Assembly: GCA_963995525.1 (NCBI GenBank)
Contig: OZ023209.1
Coordinates: 28,835,924-28,899,923 of the forward strand
DNA length: 64,000 nucleotides
Source: Escarpia spicata
Taxonomy: Eukaryota; Annelida; Polychaeta; Sabellida; Siboglinidae
Reading direction: 5' to 3'
Part shown: piece after piece, positions 50,116 to 62,856 of the stretch
Layout: each line of letters begins with the position of its first letter
Numbering within the stretch: the first letter of the stretch is position 1
Notes under the pieces: generated by a model
Seen by the model: only the letters and a program-made list of their open reading frames with translations
The model's database searches: none
What the model was told of the DNA's origin: nothing
Made by a program: the position numbers and the translations under genes

Positions 50116-51464
50116 CTGTAACAGTATATCCGACTAAATATCGTCGATCTCTTTGTTGGGTTTGTGCTGTATTCCAGTTTACAAAGCAGGGTTTAGTGTT
50201 CTTTATTAAAATAGTGATGTGGCTCGAACCTTCTTGTCCAATTAAACATACTTATAAACTTCCCTTTCTTTCGCTTGTGTTCGAGTTCCCACGTCATGTC
50301 TATTATCATTCAGGCCATTGTCCTGCTATAAATGTACTTATTTACGCCCCTCGCTCCATGAGGAGTATACGCTATCGACGACGACTCTCCAGCGCACACG
50401 ATTTTGAGCAACCATCTCTATTTCTTTCCAGGTGTAGCCACCCCTCTTTGCTTCTGTAGCTGAGCTGTGCCCCTTCGCCAGGTGTTTGTGGCCTTCCTCG
50501 CCTTTTCTTCCCTGATCATTCCACTATAAATATAACATCCTTACCAAATCAAAACTAATGTTACTTTGTTAAAAAAAATCAATGTAGTTCACCAAGCCGG
50601 TATATTTTTATATTTGCAGTGGACATAATTCACCTTCATGGGAGTGCTTGTGATACTTGACAATTGACAATTTGCAATTGCACGAAGCATGAATGATTGG
50701 CAAGATTGATTGTAGACAACATTACAATATTGACGGATCCCCTTTACGCTACAGTTATCCATTTGCCCTGTGAATATCTCGTTAGGAGTTGTTCACCGGC
50801 GGATATTGACCCACGTCTCGGGTTATATTCAAGCGTGCCAGTCTCAGTACCGGTGCTGTCATCCGCGCGTGATCTGTTGTTGAACCAACAAGGACTTGTT
50901 GAGATATCCGCGACCTGCAGCGCGTCAGAAGGACGATGACCAGTTGTCTGTTGTTCTCAGTGGAAACTTGAGCAGGCCGCGCGGCAAGCGGCACCACACG
51001 AAATGCCAATTAAACCGTCGGCGAATACGCGTCCCCCGGTGTTGAGATAGCTCAGATACCGTGTATACTCCCTCATGCTCGTCCGGAATGTTGTTTCCAA
51101 TGAAGGTATGCAGACACTAACGAGAGAGCATAACTTATTAAGGAGTGTCTTATGGGCCTACAAAGCAAGTGCGTTTATGTACTGGATACAATCAAGGTAC
51201 CCTCGTCACTATTGTAGAGGGTTTCAAAGAGTTGCCTTACAAACATGTTAGACAGATCTAGATGAAGTGCATTATATTTGCCCCTAGAGTAGAAATGTCG
51301 GCCTAACACGTAATATAACAATATGGAAATAAAGCAACAAGATGGAGATAAAGCACTTGCAATATAGATTACATACGAATCACTACACCAACTAACATCG
51401 GAAGACATGTTTATATAAAACGGACACAGGATAAATGAAAAGCAAGAACGGCGAATTTAAGTGT

Positions 51465-51525
51465 AATGCGTTTTGAACAGTCATGAGGACTGGATACTGC
51501 GCTGTATAAGAACTTACCTTTTCAT
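51465..51525 (+). mobile_element. SINE tail fragment
   Basis: GTAATGCGTTTTGAACAGTC and GGACTGGATACTGCGCTGTA then TAAGAACTTACC match the SINE tail, 95 bp upstream of a complete copy. Confidence 0.65.
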
Positions 51526-51619
51526 AGGGATTTATATTGTTTCGGATAATACTATAACCATGTAATTTGTAACACATAATTTCTAACATAATTTCAACAC
51601 AAAATGTTGCTGCTCATGG

Positions 51620-51942
51620 AGCCCAGTGGCGCAGAGAAGAGAGCTTTAGACTCTCGACCAAGAGAACCCGGGTTCGAATCCTGTGCTGCGGTGTGGAACT
51701 TTTGGCAAGTTCGTTCACTCTACATTGGTCCAGTTCAGTCAGCTGTATGAAAAAGTACCTGGCTATAGACAGTGGTGGATAATTGTGTACGAATATTCTT
51801 CGTGCATTAATTGCAGCGTGGCTGGATGCTTCCCAAAAAAGTCGAGATGGTGTTCGATTGAAAAGTCTGCCAGGGAGTAAAGAGTAAAACGCTTTGAGCA
51901 GTCCTGTGGACTGGATATTGCGGTGTATAAAAACTAACATTT
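51620..51942 (+). mobile_element. tRNA-derived SINE, best copy
   Basis: The tRNA-like head has an A box (GCCCAGTGGCGCAGAGAAG) and B box (GGGTTCGAATCC). The body is conserved with the other copies (GGCAAGTTCGTTCACTCTAC, TCCAGTTCAGTCAGCTGTAT, CCTGGCTATAGACAGTGGTG). It is followed by AGTAAAACGCTTTGAGCAGT and GGACTGGATATTGCGGTGTA then TAAAAACTAAC as tail. The head lacks a foldable tRNA 3' half, so it is not a tRNA gene. Confidence 0.88.
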
Positions 51943-52089
51943 TTTACTTTTGCTAATACAATACTAAATCTGCTTTAACCTCAACCGACAAGAACATATT
52001 AACGAAAGTGACGCTTAAACTAGCGGCACATCCATCTGTCTGCAACTTCTCTAGCGTAGACTTGGGTTTAGCCTAAATTAATCTAAGTG

Positions 52090-52395
52090 TTAACTGTCAC
52101 CATTGTGTGAAATAACACCAATAGCCGCAGTGCCCTGTATATACAATCTCTGGCGGCGAATAAACGCCGCATACACATGGCGTAAACACTGATGTGATGA
52201 ACTGCGATATAACATAAACACGCCTCTTCGGTGAGACGGGAGAGTCCAGCGTCTTTCTTTGTCGGTCCGTAGTTGTGGTTTAACTTTCTCGCAAACAGTC
52301 TCCGTTTTCATCAACATATATCTTGCCGCCTGGTTTAAAGTTGGCTCTATGTCATACAACGGCCAACGAGTTGCAGCATATGGCCATATTCCCAT
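52090..52395 (-). other. Open frame of 101 codons, doubtful
   Basis: The minus-strand frame from 52395 is rich in Arg and Tyr (ETVCEKVKPQLRTDKERRW and on). It has no family resemblance, no splice signals that join it to a neighbour and no biased codon use. It may be a chance frame or a fragment of an unknown element. Confidence 0.15.
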
Positions 52396-52439
52396 GGCAA
52401 AGTTTATTTAAGACCGAAGTGTTGTAATGAAATATTAAC

Positions 52440-52675
52440 GAACGAACGAACGTGAGTGTGTGAGTGAGAGAGTGAGTGAGTGAGTGAGTGAGTGAGTGAG
52501 TGAGTGAGTGAGTGAGTGAGTGAGTGAGTGAGTGAGTGAGTGAGTGAGTGAGTGAGTGAGTGAGTGAGTGAGTGAGTGAGTGAGTGAGTGAGTGAGTGAG
52601 TGAGTGAGTGAGTGAGTGAGTGAGTGAGTGAGTGAGTGAGTGAGTGTTGGGTGGACGAATGAGTGAGTGAGTGAC
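52440..52675 (+). repeat. (GAGT)n microsatellite, about 200 bp
   Basis: A short GAAC run leads into about 45 GAGT units. The poly-Ser/Leu/Thr/His frames across it are artefacts. Confidence 0.97.
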
Positions 52676-52679
52676 TGGG

Positions 52680-55000
52680 AAAGTGAGTTGGTCAGTGACG
52701 ATATGTTCATCAGTACTTTGGGTTACACAATCAGTGTCCGTTGTGATGTATCAATCCGTGGTCGATGAAAGGAACTACAACGACTCTATAGCTACGCATT
52801 TTGTCCATCCTGTCCGACATTATCATGATTCGGGTAGTATAAAATGGGTACTGCCAAGTACCACCCTTCATTCCTCTACGTCTGATAGTCATATTCAGCG
52901 TGCTAACCCATATTTTGATCTCATTTCACACGCCACACGCGCTGAATGGCGTCGACACAGGATGAGTGGAACCTTCTACAAAATCTGGCCTTTTAATCGG
53001 TATGTTTGATGCCATTTTTTAGCATCCGATTCAATTGTCAAAAACACGGTTAAAGCATGGATTAGTTATTTTCAACCTTCTTGTATAGTAGATGTATTCT
53101 TTCTAACATAACATCTGCCTTACATAAAATAGGTATGCATGTCAATACATTACAAAACCTTTGCAGTTTATTATTAGAATTGGGATAAACTGTAAAGAAG
53201 CATCATATCGGCAGAGTTTTGTTATTATCTTCCGCAAACTAATACAGGTTTCTGTAACGGAACATCGATAAGCAAACGTGTTTTTATAATGGCGAACGTT
53301 ATGTGCACATGAAATGTCAAATGTTTCGTCGCGTATCATTCATTCATTGGGATCGTACACATGCAATTCAACGCGCTACCGCTACTAGTGATGTGGCAAA
53401 TGTCACAGGTCAGTTGACACGTATACAACTTTGTAAAGCTACACGATAACACCGATCAAGAGACCGGTATGTGCTGTTGCTTCTGCGTAGACCCACAGAC
53501 GGGCTGGGTGGCAGTTCACTACAAACTCATTAATACACAATGACACAAGATTTGTATTGGTAAACTCCGTATGTTTGTATCCATAAATTCTCTCTTGTCA
53601 ACTAATTATGACGATTTTTATTTTCCTCGCAATATTCTTTCTTACAATAAACGTTGTTGTCTTAGCTTAACTCTGCCCATCACCCATACTGGTTTAAAAC
53701 CTACCTGGGCCCGGAGCTCACTTCTTCGTTTCAACGAAAGCCTCTACTGGCCACAACTGCGCTCTGTGGTGGGACCTCTCCCAATGATTCTCCTACTAAA
53801 ATCCCGTAGAAACAGACCAGGAACAATCTTCACCAAACCGCATAGCCACTACAGGGCGGGGGATCACTTTGGTGCAGTTGTGTTCCAGATACAGTTCTGT
53901 GTCGATATCGCGTCCTCCAACGGCAGATTACGTAGAGGCAGCGATGTAGCACCATCGATACCGCACTCCCAACTGATACGACTGAGAGGCGAGCTCCGGG
54001 ATAGCCTCGGCGGCTCCAACGTCGCCCGGGGTGGGGGTGTTCGGGACGCGGGAGGCAACGGGACACAAACAGGCGGCTCAAGACGAATTAACGCCGGACT
54101 CGAGAGCACATCCGTGAGGCGGCGGCTCTGATGGAGCAACAAATTAGAGCCGCGAGCGCCGATGTTTGCTAACAACGCCAGATGTTTGCCGGTTACGGCT
54201 GTCGAATCGTGTAGCGAGAAATACGCGAATCGCCACAGCCTGCTTCTTGATTGATTGTACACTTGTAACGTTTAAGTCATGTAGCGTTGCATTGTTCTTC
54301 CTGTTGTTACCTTCCACTGCTCCCTGAAAGCAATCCCCCTCTCCCCACTTTCGCAACATTAACCCATTTTTTCCAGCTTGGTCAAATGATGTGCATCAAA
54401 TACATTTCCAACTGAAATTCGAGAAACGGTTAAGTTAAATCTTAATTAACTGTTGTAACTGTGTTGTGAGTCTCGCGAACATTCGTTTATAGTAGAAACT
54501 TACTCTGTTCTGATACCACCTAATTTATTCAAAGTATTAACTCTTTCCAACTTCGATTCTATGTGGTGGGTAACTTTTAAAGATCATGCACGTCGCGCAA
54601 TTTGTGAAAATTTTTGGAAACCCCACGCCTTTGTCACGGTAAGTAACGCTGGAATGTAAAACCGCTTACAATTAAGTTCATTTTTTACAAAAAAAACCTT
54701 CCCGCTCCCTGCGATGCATACATCTATAATACTTATTATTGAATACTTGTCTGAAAGATGTACGAGGCACGAAGGTATCACGTGGGACGGAATGTTGATG
54801 AAACATCTAACGGAAAAAGTTGAGTTTGGTTTTGACAGAGAGACAGGGGGAGACACTGCAAATAGCATATCAAATCTGGGCCGAAGAATGTGTCAAGCGA
54901 CATAAGACGATAGAGAAAAGACGGGAAACTTAAGAGGAAATCAGAAGAAACACCTGAACATTAAACAAGTTGGGAGCAGACTTGTACAGAGAATTACATA
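52680..55000. other. Intergenic, one GC-rich open frame of uncertain meaning
   Basis: A plus frame at 53571-54131 (186 codons) becomes GC-rich after 53830, but it has no recognisable domain and the opposite strand is equally open. No splice-supported exon was found. The rest shows nothing recognisable. Confidence 0.3.
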
Positions 55001-55009
55001 CCAAATGAC

Positions 55010-55195
55010 TCTTAGTGAGGAGGTATTGATAAACAGATAATTGAAAACTGAACAAAATGGAAGACAGAGAAGTAAAAGACCAGAAATTACGTTGGAGATA
55101 TAGTGTCAAGTGAGATATCAAAAAGGCGGTAGAAAATGGCGGAGCATCGTGATACGTGGAGACGACACTCCAAGAAAGTGGAACAGATAAATATT
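55010..55195 (+). pseudogene. Possible LINE ORF2 C-terminal remnant
   Basis: Broken plus-strand codons give GRQRSKRPEITLEI and, in another frame, KMAEHRDTWRRHSKKVEQ, the GRxRxRP...MAExRDxWRRHxKK pattern at the end of some LINE polymerases. Stops and frame changes make it very old. Confidence 0.35.
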
Positions 55196-55689
55196 TCAGA
55201 TTTTTAAGTTTAACTTGAACTGGCAATTGCACTTCCAACACCGCCAGTTGGCAATTGTCGGGCAAACCCAACAATTTCAATCGCATCCACCAGAAGCAAC
55301 AACGTCTAAGTAAATATGTCAAGTGGAAGCGAGCGTTGATAGGTGGATGCAAAACATAATATACTGAACTGGCAGTTGGTGAGTGATGAAGCTATCATGT
55401 TTCAAGACGCGTGTTTCGTAAGTCATAAAACATACATTAACAGAACACATGCCAATATCAACGACGACCTTTAGAGAAGAAGAAATGTTATCTTGAAACA
55501 AACATAAAACAGTAATCATTTCCCACATTAAATAGGAACAAATTGTTTTAATGGGAATGAGAAGAACAGAGGCAAAATGGGGATTATGTCAAGTGTACTT
55601 CAGAAGAAAATTCCAATTAAACAAATGCCTCAAACAAGTACTATGGACAATCTGAATAATAATAATGTATTTATTTCAGACAATCATCA

Positions 55690-57238
55690 TGTCCAAATAT
55701 ATAAAGTACAATACATGTCGCTAGTTTTAATGCTATAAATAATGGGATTCAAAGACATGTCAATCCTATTCTTTAGGCTAAAAATAGCCTTTCTGATTAC
55801 GCATTTACCCGAGCTAACATTAGTTGTAGCAAACATGTGGATAGCGCTACATCTCATGGGCAAATTGTTCAATATCCTGAAAGAGTTGTTACATGCAACA
55901 ACGAATTGCTGAAATTTTACTTTTCTAAAGTTCACCCATAACGCACACATATAGATATTACCAAAATACGCTGTAAATAGCTTATTTATTAAAGCAGTTG
56001 AACACAAGTGGAATTTTTGACGTAATATATTACTCTTGGCATACAAAAGTCTCACTTTGGCTTCCATGTCAGATTCATCTGACAAGTTATTAGAAATGTA
56101 ATTTCTTTAGAAAGATTTGACTTTCTAGATTCAAAGTACATGGCCAGGGATTTACCCGCATTGTATTGCACGTCATGTTCACATCCATATGAGTAACACA
56201 TATCTAATAGTGTTTGTAGTCCTTTAGCAGAAGGTGCAAACAGAAGTAGATCATCGGTGTATACAAGGTGATTAACAACCATGTTACCAAGACTACAACC
56301 GATTTGTTTTTGGTGCAGTTGTGTACTCAGATTATCCATATAAATGTTAAAAAGTAAAGGGGATAACTTCCCACCTTGCTTAACACCATTGCCTACCGAG
56401 AAGAAGTTCGAGTAGGTATTTCCCCATCGTATGCATACACTTTGATTATTGAATTCATTGCTGATTAAGATATATTTCGGAACATTTCGTTGTTCTAGTT
56501 TCGTTAAAAGTTTATATCGGTTGACACGATCAAACGCCTTTGATGCAACTAAAAATGCGACGTGCATAGCTGAACCATGTTCAATGTAGAACCTTAATAA
56601 TTCCTTAAATGCAAACACGCATAACTCCGTTCCATGTCTAGGCTTAAAGCCAAATTGATTAGGACTGGTTTCAAGTACATTTCCATTCTGTTAAAAAGAA
56701 CAGTGTCTATTATTTTCGAAAATATGTTCGATAGACATATTGGCCTATAATTACCTTTGTCGTTTACTCGTATATTCTTGTCTTTAATAATTGGTACAAT
56801 AACAGACTGTGAAATTTATTTTGGTTCATAACCATGCACCAGAATCAATGACACAAGGGTAGACAAAAGCACAGCGTGTTGAGAATCAGCGAACTTACTA
56901 TGTTCTGCATTGTAACCGATCAGTTCAACTGCACCAACAGTCATTCCCTTATTGCAAGTGGAACAATCATAACAAACTTTATCACACCGGCTATCTTCCA
57001 CATCAATAAATAATGTTTCATAATGATGCTTCCACATTGACCCGATGTTTACAGCACCGTTTATATTATCAATGTTTGTCGGAAGTTTCACTTTACTGTT
57101 CGTACAGTGCTTAATTTCTTTCCAGAATTTGCGTTGGTCTTTTTGACACAACTGTTCTGCAATGTTATCAGCAATGATAGTTTCTTTCTCCCTTATATAT
57201 ATATATATATATATATAAATACATATACGCAAAGACAC
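55690..57238 (-). pseudogene. 5'-truncated LINE with reverse transcriptase remains
   Basis: The minus strand has three main open blocks. The first is 57238-56816 (before the RT core, QKDQRKFWKEIK). After a frame change (GNYRPICLSNIFSK-like near 56740-56690), 56618-56052 holds the RT core with ASKAFDRVN, GVKQGGKLSPLLFNIYMDNL and the catalytic YTDDLLLF. The third, 56085-55687, is the C-terminal part (NNSFRILNNLPMRCSA). Several stops and frameshifts inactivate it. It belongs to a different LINE clade from the CR1-like element (YTDD rather than FADD). Confidence 0.85.
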
Positions 57239-58835
57239 ATTGTTTTACAGAAACAGTGAGATTCACGAAGATAATAGTTGTCGAGTGTGTCGTATTCATG
57301 TCGTTATTGTTGCCAATACCATAAATTCAGACAACTTATGTCGAATATATATACATGCACTAACACGTTCGAACGAACGCGCACGCGATCACACACGGGC
57401 ACGCACGCACATGCGCATACCCACTCACACACACGCATGCACACACTCACGCATACCACACACACACACACACACACACATGAGCGCGCGCGCACACACG
57501 TGCGCACTCACACAATCTACATCATTCAAGAGATAGCATTTGCCACAATTTGCCAACAGAGCTTTATGACTGATCGCCAAATTCTTATTTAAAAAACTTT
57601 CGAACCTTTCGACCTCAAGTCGTGTCACCGATTACTAAAGTAGCGACCAGTTACTCAACGCAAACATAAATTATTGCGCGGTTCACGAGTGATGATAACC
57701 GCGAAGTCCGTGCAGAACTTATAAACAGCCCTGGGAACCTAGCCGTAACGCTGGTGCTGAACCGTGTTATACGTGTCAAAGGCGTGCTTCTTACATAACG
57801 CCAAGTGCTGAGAAAAAGTGACAGTGAACGCACCAGACCGGCTACTATGAGAGAATGCACCTGTTATAGTTGCACGTAAAAAGCACGGATCTAGTCTAAT
57901 GAAGGTACCTAAACATTCTAAGTGCTGTGCGAATTAGCCAACCTTCTGAACCGGAATAATAAATCACTTGATTTATTTGAGCCCGCAAATATACGTCACT
58001 TTGATGGTGTCCTTTGCTTATCCGCTCTGACGGGGCGTTGACAGCCCACAACCCGATCGCGTCAGTCACTCTAACCACCAAACGGGGATAGAAACTAGTT
58101 TGCACCATTCAAGAACGCTACGACATGTTTTGGAGTAAACTGGTAATTGTATTATGTGTTTCCTTTAAACCCAACGGTTGAGTCGGCAAGGGATGGTAAT
58201 GATTAGCAGGAAGTTCGCTGATTCAGTAGTACTTTGTCCCACGTTGCGGCCCTCCCTCCCTCCCTCCTTCCCTCCCTCCCACATTTTTCCTAAACATATT
58301 TATAATCGCTTGATTGGTGGCGATTTCAAGCAATCTTTTCCCGCGTAGAAATACGATGCCTCAATGCCTCGCAAATTGTTTGGGTGTTTCGAGGCAGAAA
58401 TTGCGTTCTATCATGGACACGTAGGCCTACGCATAATCGCAAGGGTAGAGCGTTCTCGGGAGTACATTCCTCGTCTGATCTAGACGTCGTGGGAGGCTGC
58501 ATCAGAGGTGACGTTTTACGTATCTCCTAACAGCTGCTCCGCCAGTGACCCGAAAACCCCACGGTCGGGTATAATTACGCAGCAGATAAAAAAGCAGTGC
58601 ATCTTTCGCAAGGAAGTGAGACCCACTCAACGAAAGCGGGGTCCATGGATAGGAGGTGACATGAGAGCAGCGAAGGCCAATGGGCAAGTGCAGAGCCAGG
58701 CTTGGCACAGTTGAACAGGTGGAAACGTGTCTTCTCACGTATCTTCTCAAAACATCAAACGGGCCGAAACTTTAACATAAAAAGTCTGATAAGAATCCTG
58801 CACTCATGTTAGGCATCGTATAAACTTTATAAATC
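57239..58835. other. Intergenic with CA-rich tract, no gene recognised
   Basis: A short TA run precedes it (57197-57217). An interrupted CA/CACG tract spans about 57378-57512 and a CCCT run about 58250-58281. No coding or RNA gene was recognised. Confidence 0.45.
57378..57512 (+). repeat. Interrupted (CA)n/(CACG)n microsatellite
   Basis: Alternating CA, CACG and GCGC units with short interruptions. Confidence 0.9.
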
Positions 58836-58840
58836 GTACA

Positions 58841-59142
58841 GCGTGAGAGCGTCAGACGCCCAACCAACCAAATGATTCTGGGTTCTAATCCTCTTACTGC
58901 AGTTTCGGATTTTGGCCAAGTTCGTTCAATCCACGTTGCTCCAGTTCACTCAACTGTATGGATGAGTTCCTGGCTATTTGTGGTGGATATTTCTTTACGA
59001 ATAGTCTCGACGCAGTAGTTGCAGCGTGGCTGAATGCTTCACATAGAAGTCGATATGGTGTTTAATTGAACAGGTCTGATAGGGGATACCATGTCAAGCA
59101 TTCTGAGCAGTTGTAAGGACTGGCTACGCGCTATAAAAACTT
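58841..59142 (+). mobile_element. tRNA-derived SINE, diverged copy
   Basis: The B box is degraded (GGGTTCTAATCC). The body blocks CCAAGTTCGTTCAATCCACG, CTCCAGTTCACTCAACTGTA and GCAGCGTGGCTGAATGCTTC are kept, as is the tail GCATTCTGAGCAGTTGTAAG and TATAAAAACTTG. Confidence 0.8.
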
Positions 59143-59865
59143 GATCGCCCCGTTGTGTAAGATCGATATATATTAACATATAACAATGAAGTTATGTATA
59201 CAAATTGTGTTTAAAAAGCACATTTGGTCCGTCAATATTGGTTACTACATATTTAGGTTATATTATAAGTTTTTGTCAAAGTAGACGATATTATGAAATG
59301 AGCATATCAGTAATCGGAAGGCAGGTTGCGGTGAATAAAAACAGAGAGAGAGAGGGCCGCGATTATTATGTGATCATGCACTTGGCTAAAACAAGGACAA
59401 AGATATCGACAGGGAAGCGCAGAAACTGGGAGGCTGTAGCGATTATGCCATCAGAGAGAGTAGCATCTCTCGGTGTCGTCGCATTGTGGATACGTAACGG
59501 AAGTCAACATCAGATCAATCAGTGGCCTAAATCTATGTTTAGTCATACTCAGACTCAACATTTCCCGGAACCCGGAAAGCGCAGTATGTAACAACGGCTG
59601 TACAAGATTCGAGGAACACTAAGCTTTGATGATGATTTAACAATATTTATTGCTCTACGGGAGACATTGGCGTGCAACTTTTGTGTGTTCTCGAGATAGT
59701 AATGGGTGTTTCCTGTCTGGTCTGGTGATTACGCGGTTGATGCTACAAACAGGTCAAGAAGAAGATCGTCCGTTGCAGGAAGCGGACAAGATTAGGATCC
59801 GTGCACTATTTCCTGTACTCTACAGACGGAGATTAATTAATAACTTTTTTTCACAGCCTTCGCAA
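59143..59865. other. Intergenic, no gene recognised
   Basis: A plus frame of 128 codons (59205-59591) has no family resemblance. Nothing else is seen before the LINE begins. Confidence 0.35.
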
Positions 59866-59890
59866 TATATTTAACAAGATTTAACAAGAT

Positions 59891-59919
59891 TGCCATCCAG
59901 AAAATTACTCTGGATGGCA
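59891..59919 (-). promoter_or_regulatory. LINE 3' UTR stem-loop
   Basis: TGCCATCCAGA and TCTGGATGGCA form a perfect 11-bp stem with a 7-nt loop, directly upstream (in element direction) of the tail repeats. Copy 1 keeps the fold with two mismatches (1093-1122). A 3' hairpin plus short tandem tail is the usual recognition signal for LINE reverse transcriptases; that role here is inferred. Confidence 0.6.
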
Positions 59920-59967
59920 GTTGGACAAGGAAGCCTTTTGGCTTATCGAGAGTCCAATACTTTTTAT

Positions 59968-62856
59968 CTACATGTATCCCGCCTTTTTAAGGTGTGTGTC
60001 GATTTTATTTTTAAACATATTCACGCTACTAGCACCAACACAATCAGGAGATAATCTGTTCCATTCATTTACAGTCCTTTGTGAGAATGAGAACTTTCTT
60101 ATATCTAATCTACACTGCTCCTTTACTAATGTAGCTTCATGTCCTCTGGTCCTTCTATCTTTCTTAACTGAGAAAAAAATGTTTCTATCAATATTTTCAT
60201 AACCATTCAATATTTTAAACACTTCTATGTGATCTCCTCTCAATCTCCTGGTCTCTAGTGTTGTTAAACCACATTCTTTTAGGCGTATTTCGTAACTAAG
60301 ATCCCTCAGATTTTGTATCATTTTAGTCGCTCTCCTCTGTACTCTTTCTAGCATATCTATGTCCTTCTTGCGATATGGCCTCCATGCTTGTATACAATAT
60401 TCTAAATGAGGCCTCACTATTGTTTTGTACAGCGGTACTATTAATTCTTTTTTCTTATACGCTATATTTCACCTAATTAATCCAAGGATTTGATTTCCCT
60501 TTGGCGCTGCAATTCCGCACTGCTCTGAAACCTTCATATCAGCACTAATGGTTAACCCTAAGTCCTTTTCTTTTACAGTAGTACTTAGAACAGTACCCCC
60601 CATTTTATATTTTACCTCTTCATTCCCATGACCTGTGTGGAGGCATTTACATTTCCCAAAATTGAACAGCATTTGCCACTTTTCAGACCATTTGATCAAC
60701 CTATCAAGATCATCTTGTAAATGCTGTCTGTCTCCATCACTTTTAATCCTTCTAAACACTTTTGTATCATCCACAAATTTTAACACCTTGCTTGTTATAT
60801 CATCGTCCAAATCGTTGATATATATTAAGAATAATATAGATCCTAGTACAGATCCCTGTGGTACCCCACTCAATACCGATTTCCAGTTTGAAGCCTCCCC
60901 ATCAACTATTACACGTTGTCTTCTGTCATTCAGCCATTTTTCTATCCAGTTTATTATACCATTTCCTATGCCATGGGCCTTTAGCTTAAGGAGTAATCTT
61001 TGATGTGGTACTTTGTCTAAAGCTTTTTGAAAATCTAAATAGATGATATCTACTGGTGATCCCTCATCTACACACCTAGTGATGTCTTCCAAAAAACATA
61101 ACATATTTGTTAAGCATGACCTCGCTTTTAAAAACCCATGTTGAGATGGGTTTATCAAGTTATGTTTAACAAGAAAATCCACCATGTGATCTTTAATTAG
61201 TCTTTCTAATAATTTGCAAATCACTGATGTTAAACTCACTGGTCTATAGTTCTCTGACTTGTTTCTCGAACCTTTTTTAAATAACGGTATAATGTTTGCC
61301 TCTTTCCATTCTAAAGGAACCACTCCCTCTTCTAATGACAAATTGAAAACTGTTGCAAGCGGTGCGCTAATTTGTTCTACAATTTCCAATAGTAGTTTGG
61401 GCGGAATCCCGTCCACTCCAGGTGATTTATTATCCTTCATAGCCCTTATTTTCTTAGCTACCATTTCCGAGGTTACAACTAACTGTCCTAAATAGTCTGA
61501 ATCTGCCCCCTTGAACTTAGCCTCTGGTACTGGCAGTGAACTAATATCTTCCCTGGTAAACACTGAACTAAAATACTCATTCAGGTCTTCTGCCATTAAG
61601 AATCCCTCTGATATTGTATTTCCAGCACTATCTTCTAGAGGACCGACCTTATCCTGAACTTTCTGTTTGCTTCGAATATACGCATAAAAACTCTTACTGT
61701 CATGTTTTATATTACTAGCACATTTTTTTTCATAGCTTCTCTTTGAATTTCTAATTTCAGCTGTAGCTTGATTAAGTGCATCTTTATAAATGTTGTAGTC
61801 TTCATCATTTCCAGTACATCTATATGACTTCCACATCATTTGTTTATACTTAATTTTTCTAATGGCTTCTTTCGATAAGTGTTTCTTTTTAGACCGTTTC
61901 CATTGTTTTTTGAAAGGTACAAATTTATCGACTATGCACTTAATTTCACTATTTAAGATATTCCAGCATTCGGTTGCTGTCTTATTCTTCAGTGTGTTAT
62001 TCCAGTCTATCTTTGCTAAATATTTCCTCATGTCCTTATACCTTCCTTTGTGGAAATTTCTCCTATACTGCTTTTTACTATTCCTTTCTGATTTTACTTT
62101 GATGGTAAAATGTATCTGGTTGTGATCACTACTCCCCAGTGGCTCACATATCTTGACATTGTCAACTAATTCTTTCGTTGAGGACAAAATTAAGTCTAAC
62201 ACATTCTCTCCCCTGGTTGGTTCTAGCACATGTTGAGAAAGGAAACTATCTTGTACTAAAACTAAAAACTTGTGGTCCTCACTCCCCATACTCTGTAGAG
62301 ATTTCCATTGTATATGCCCATGGTTAAAGTCCCCCATAATAATACAGTTCCGTTTGCTTACTTCCCTTATAGCGTTTTGTATTTTTTCATTCTCTTCTAT
62401 GCTTATGTTTGGACTTCGATAAACTAATCCAACTGTTAACGTTGAGTTTCCTGTAACTATGTTACACCAAACAGCTTCTTCGCAATCTGCTTCTCTTTCT
62501 AATTTTATTTCATAAGCCTGGATAGATTCTTTAATATATAAAATAACTCCACCTCCCTTTCTTCCTATTCTATCTTTCCTAAACATTACATATCCTGTTA
62601 GTCCCAATTCGGCATGTGATATATCAGTGGTGGCCCACGATTCGGTTATACCTATTATGTGAGGGTCAATATCTTCTACCATAATGTTTAGTTCACTTCT
62701 TTTGTTTACTATGCTCCTTTCATTTAAACAAATGCATTTATATCCTGATTCAGAACAGTTTTCCAGGCTGTTCTTTGCCGATTTATTTCTGCTGTCTTTA
62801 TCTATGCCTCCAGTTTCAGGCTTCTCTGTGAATCCCCCCTGCGAATCTAGTTTAAA
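59968..62856 (-). pseudogene. LINE copy 2 ORF2: endonuclease-reverse transcriptase with one stop
   Basis: It is open in one frame from the ORF1 overlap (about 62886) to 59968 apart from TGA at 60469-60471, where copy 1 has CGA (a CpG-type change). The endonuclease starts with YKCICLNERSIVNK, upstream of the first AUG (62682), and continues with GITESW, GDFNHGHIQW and SSDHNQI. The RT has LDFQKALDKVPH, SGVPQGSVLGSILFLIYIND and FVDDTKVF, with Val where Ala is usual before the catalytic DD and Leu for Phe in the first motif. It ends at KAGYM. It is recent but very likely inactive. Confidence 0.9.
62847..62856 (-). promoter_or_regulatory. Candidate -1 ribosomal frameshift site (U UUA AAC UAG)
   Basis: In the ORF1 frame the codons TTA AAC are preceded by T and followed by TAG, the exact X XXY YYZ form. 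Shifting -1 enters TTT AAA CTA GAT, the ORF2 frame. The same heptamer lies at 4051-4057 and 4626-4632 in the other two copies. No downstream pseudoknot was proven; a short GCCT...AGGC stem is possible about 30 nt further on. Confidence 0.5.

Noticed and set aside
51620..51700. tRNA gene
   Set aside because: A and B boxes are present, but the acceptor stem does not close and the sequence runs into the SINE body.
52435..52710. Open frame of repeated Leu-Thr-His-Ser
   Set aside because: It is a product of the (GAGT)n tract.
53571..54131. 186-codon GC-rich open frame as a gene
   Set aside because: No domain, no splice support, and the complementary strand is also open over much of it; kept only as a note in the intergenic entry.
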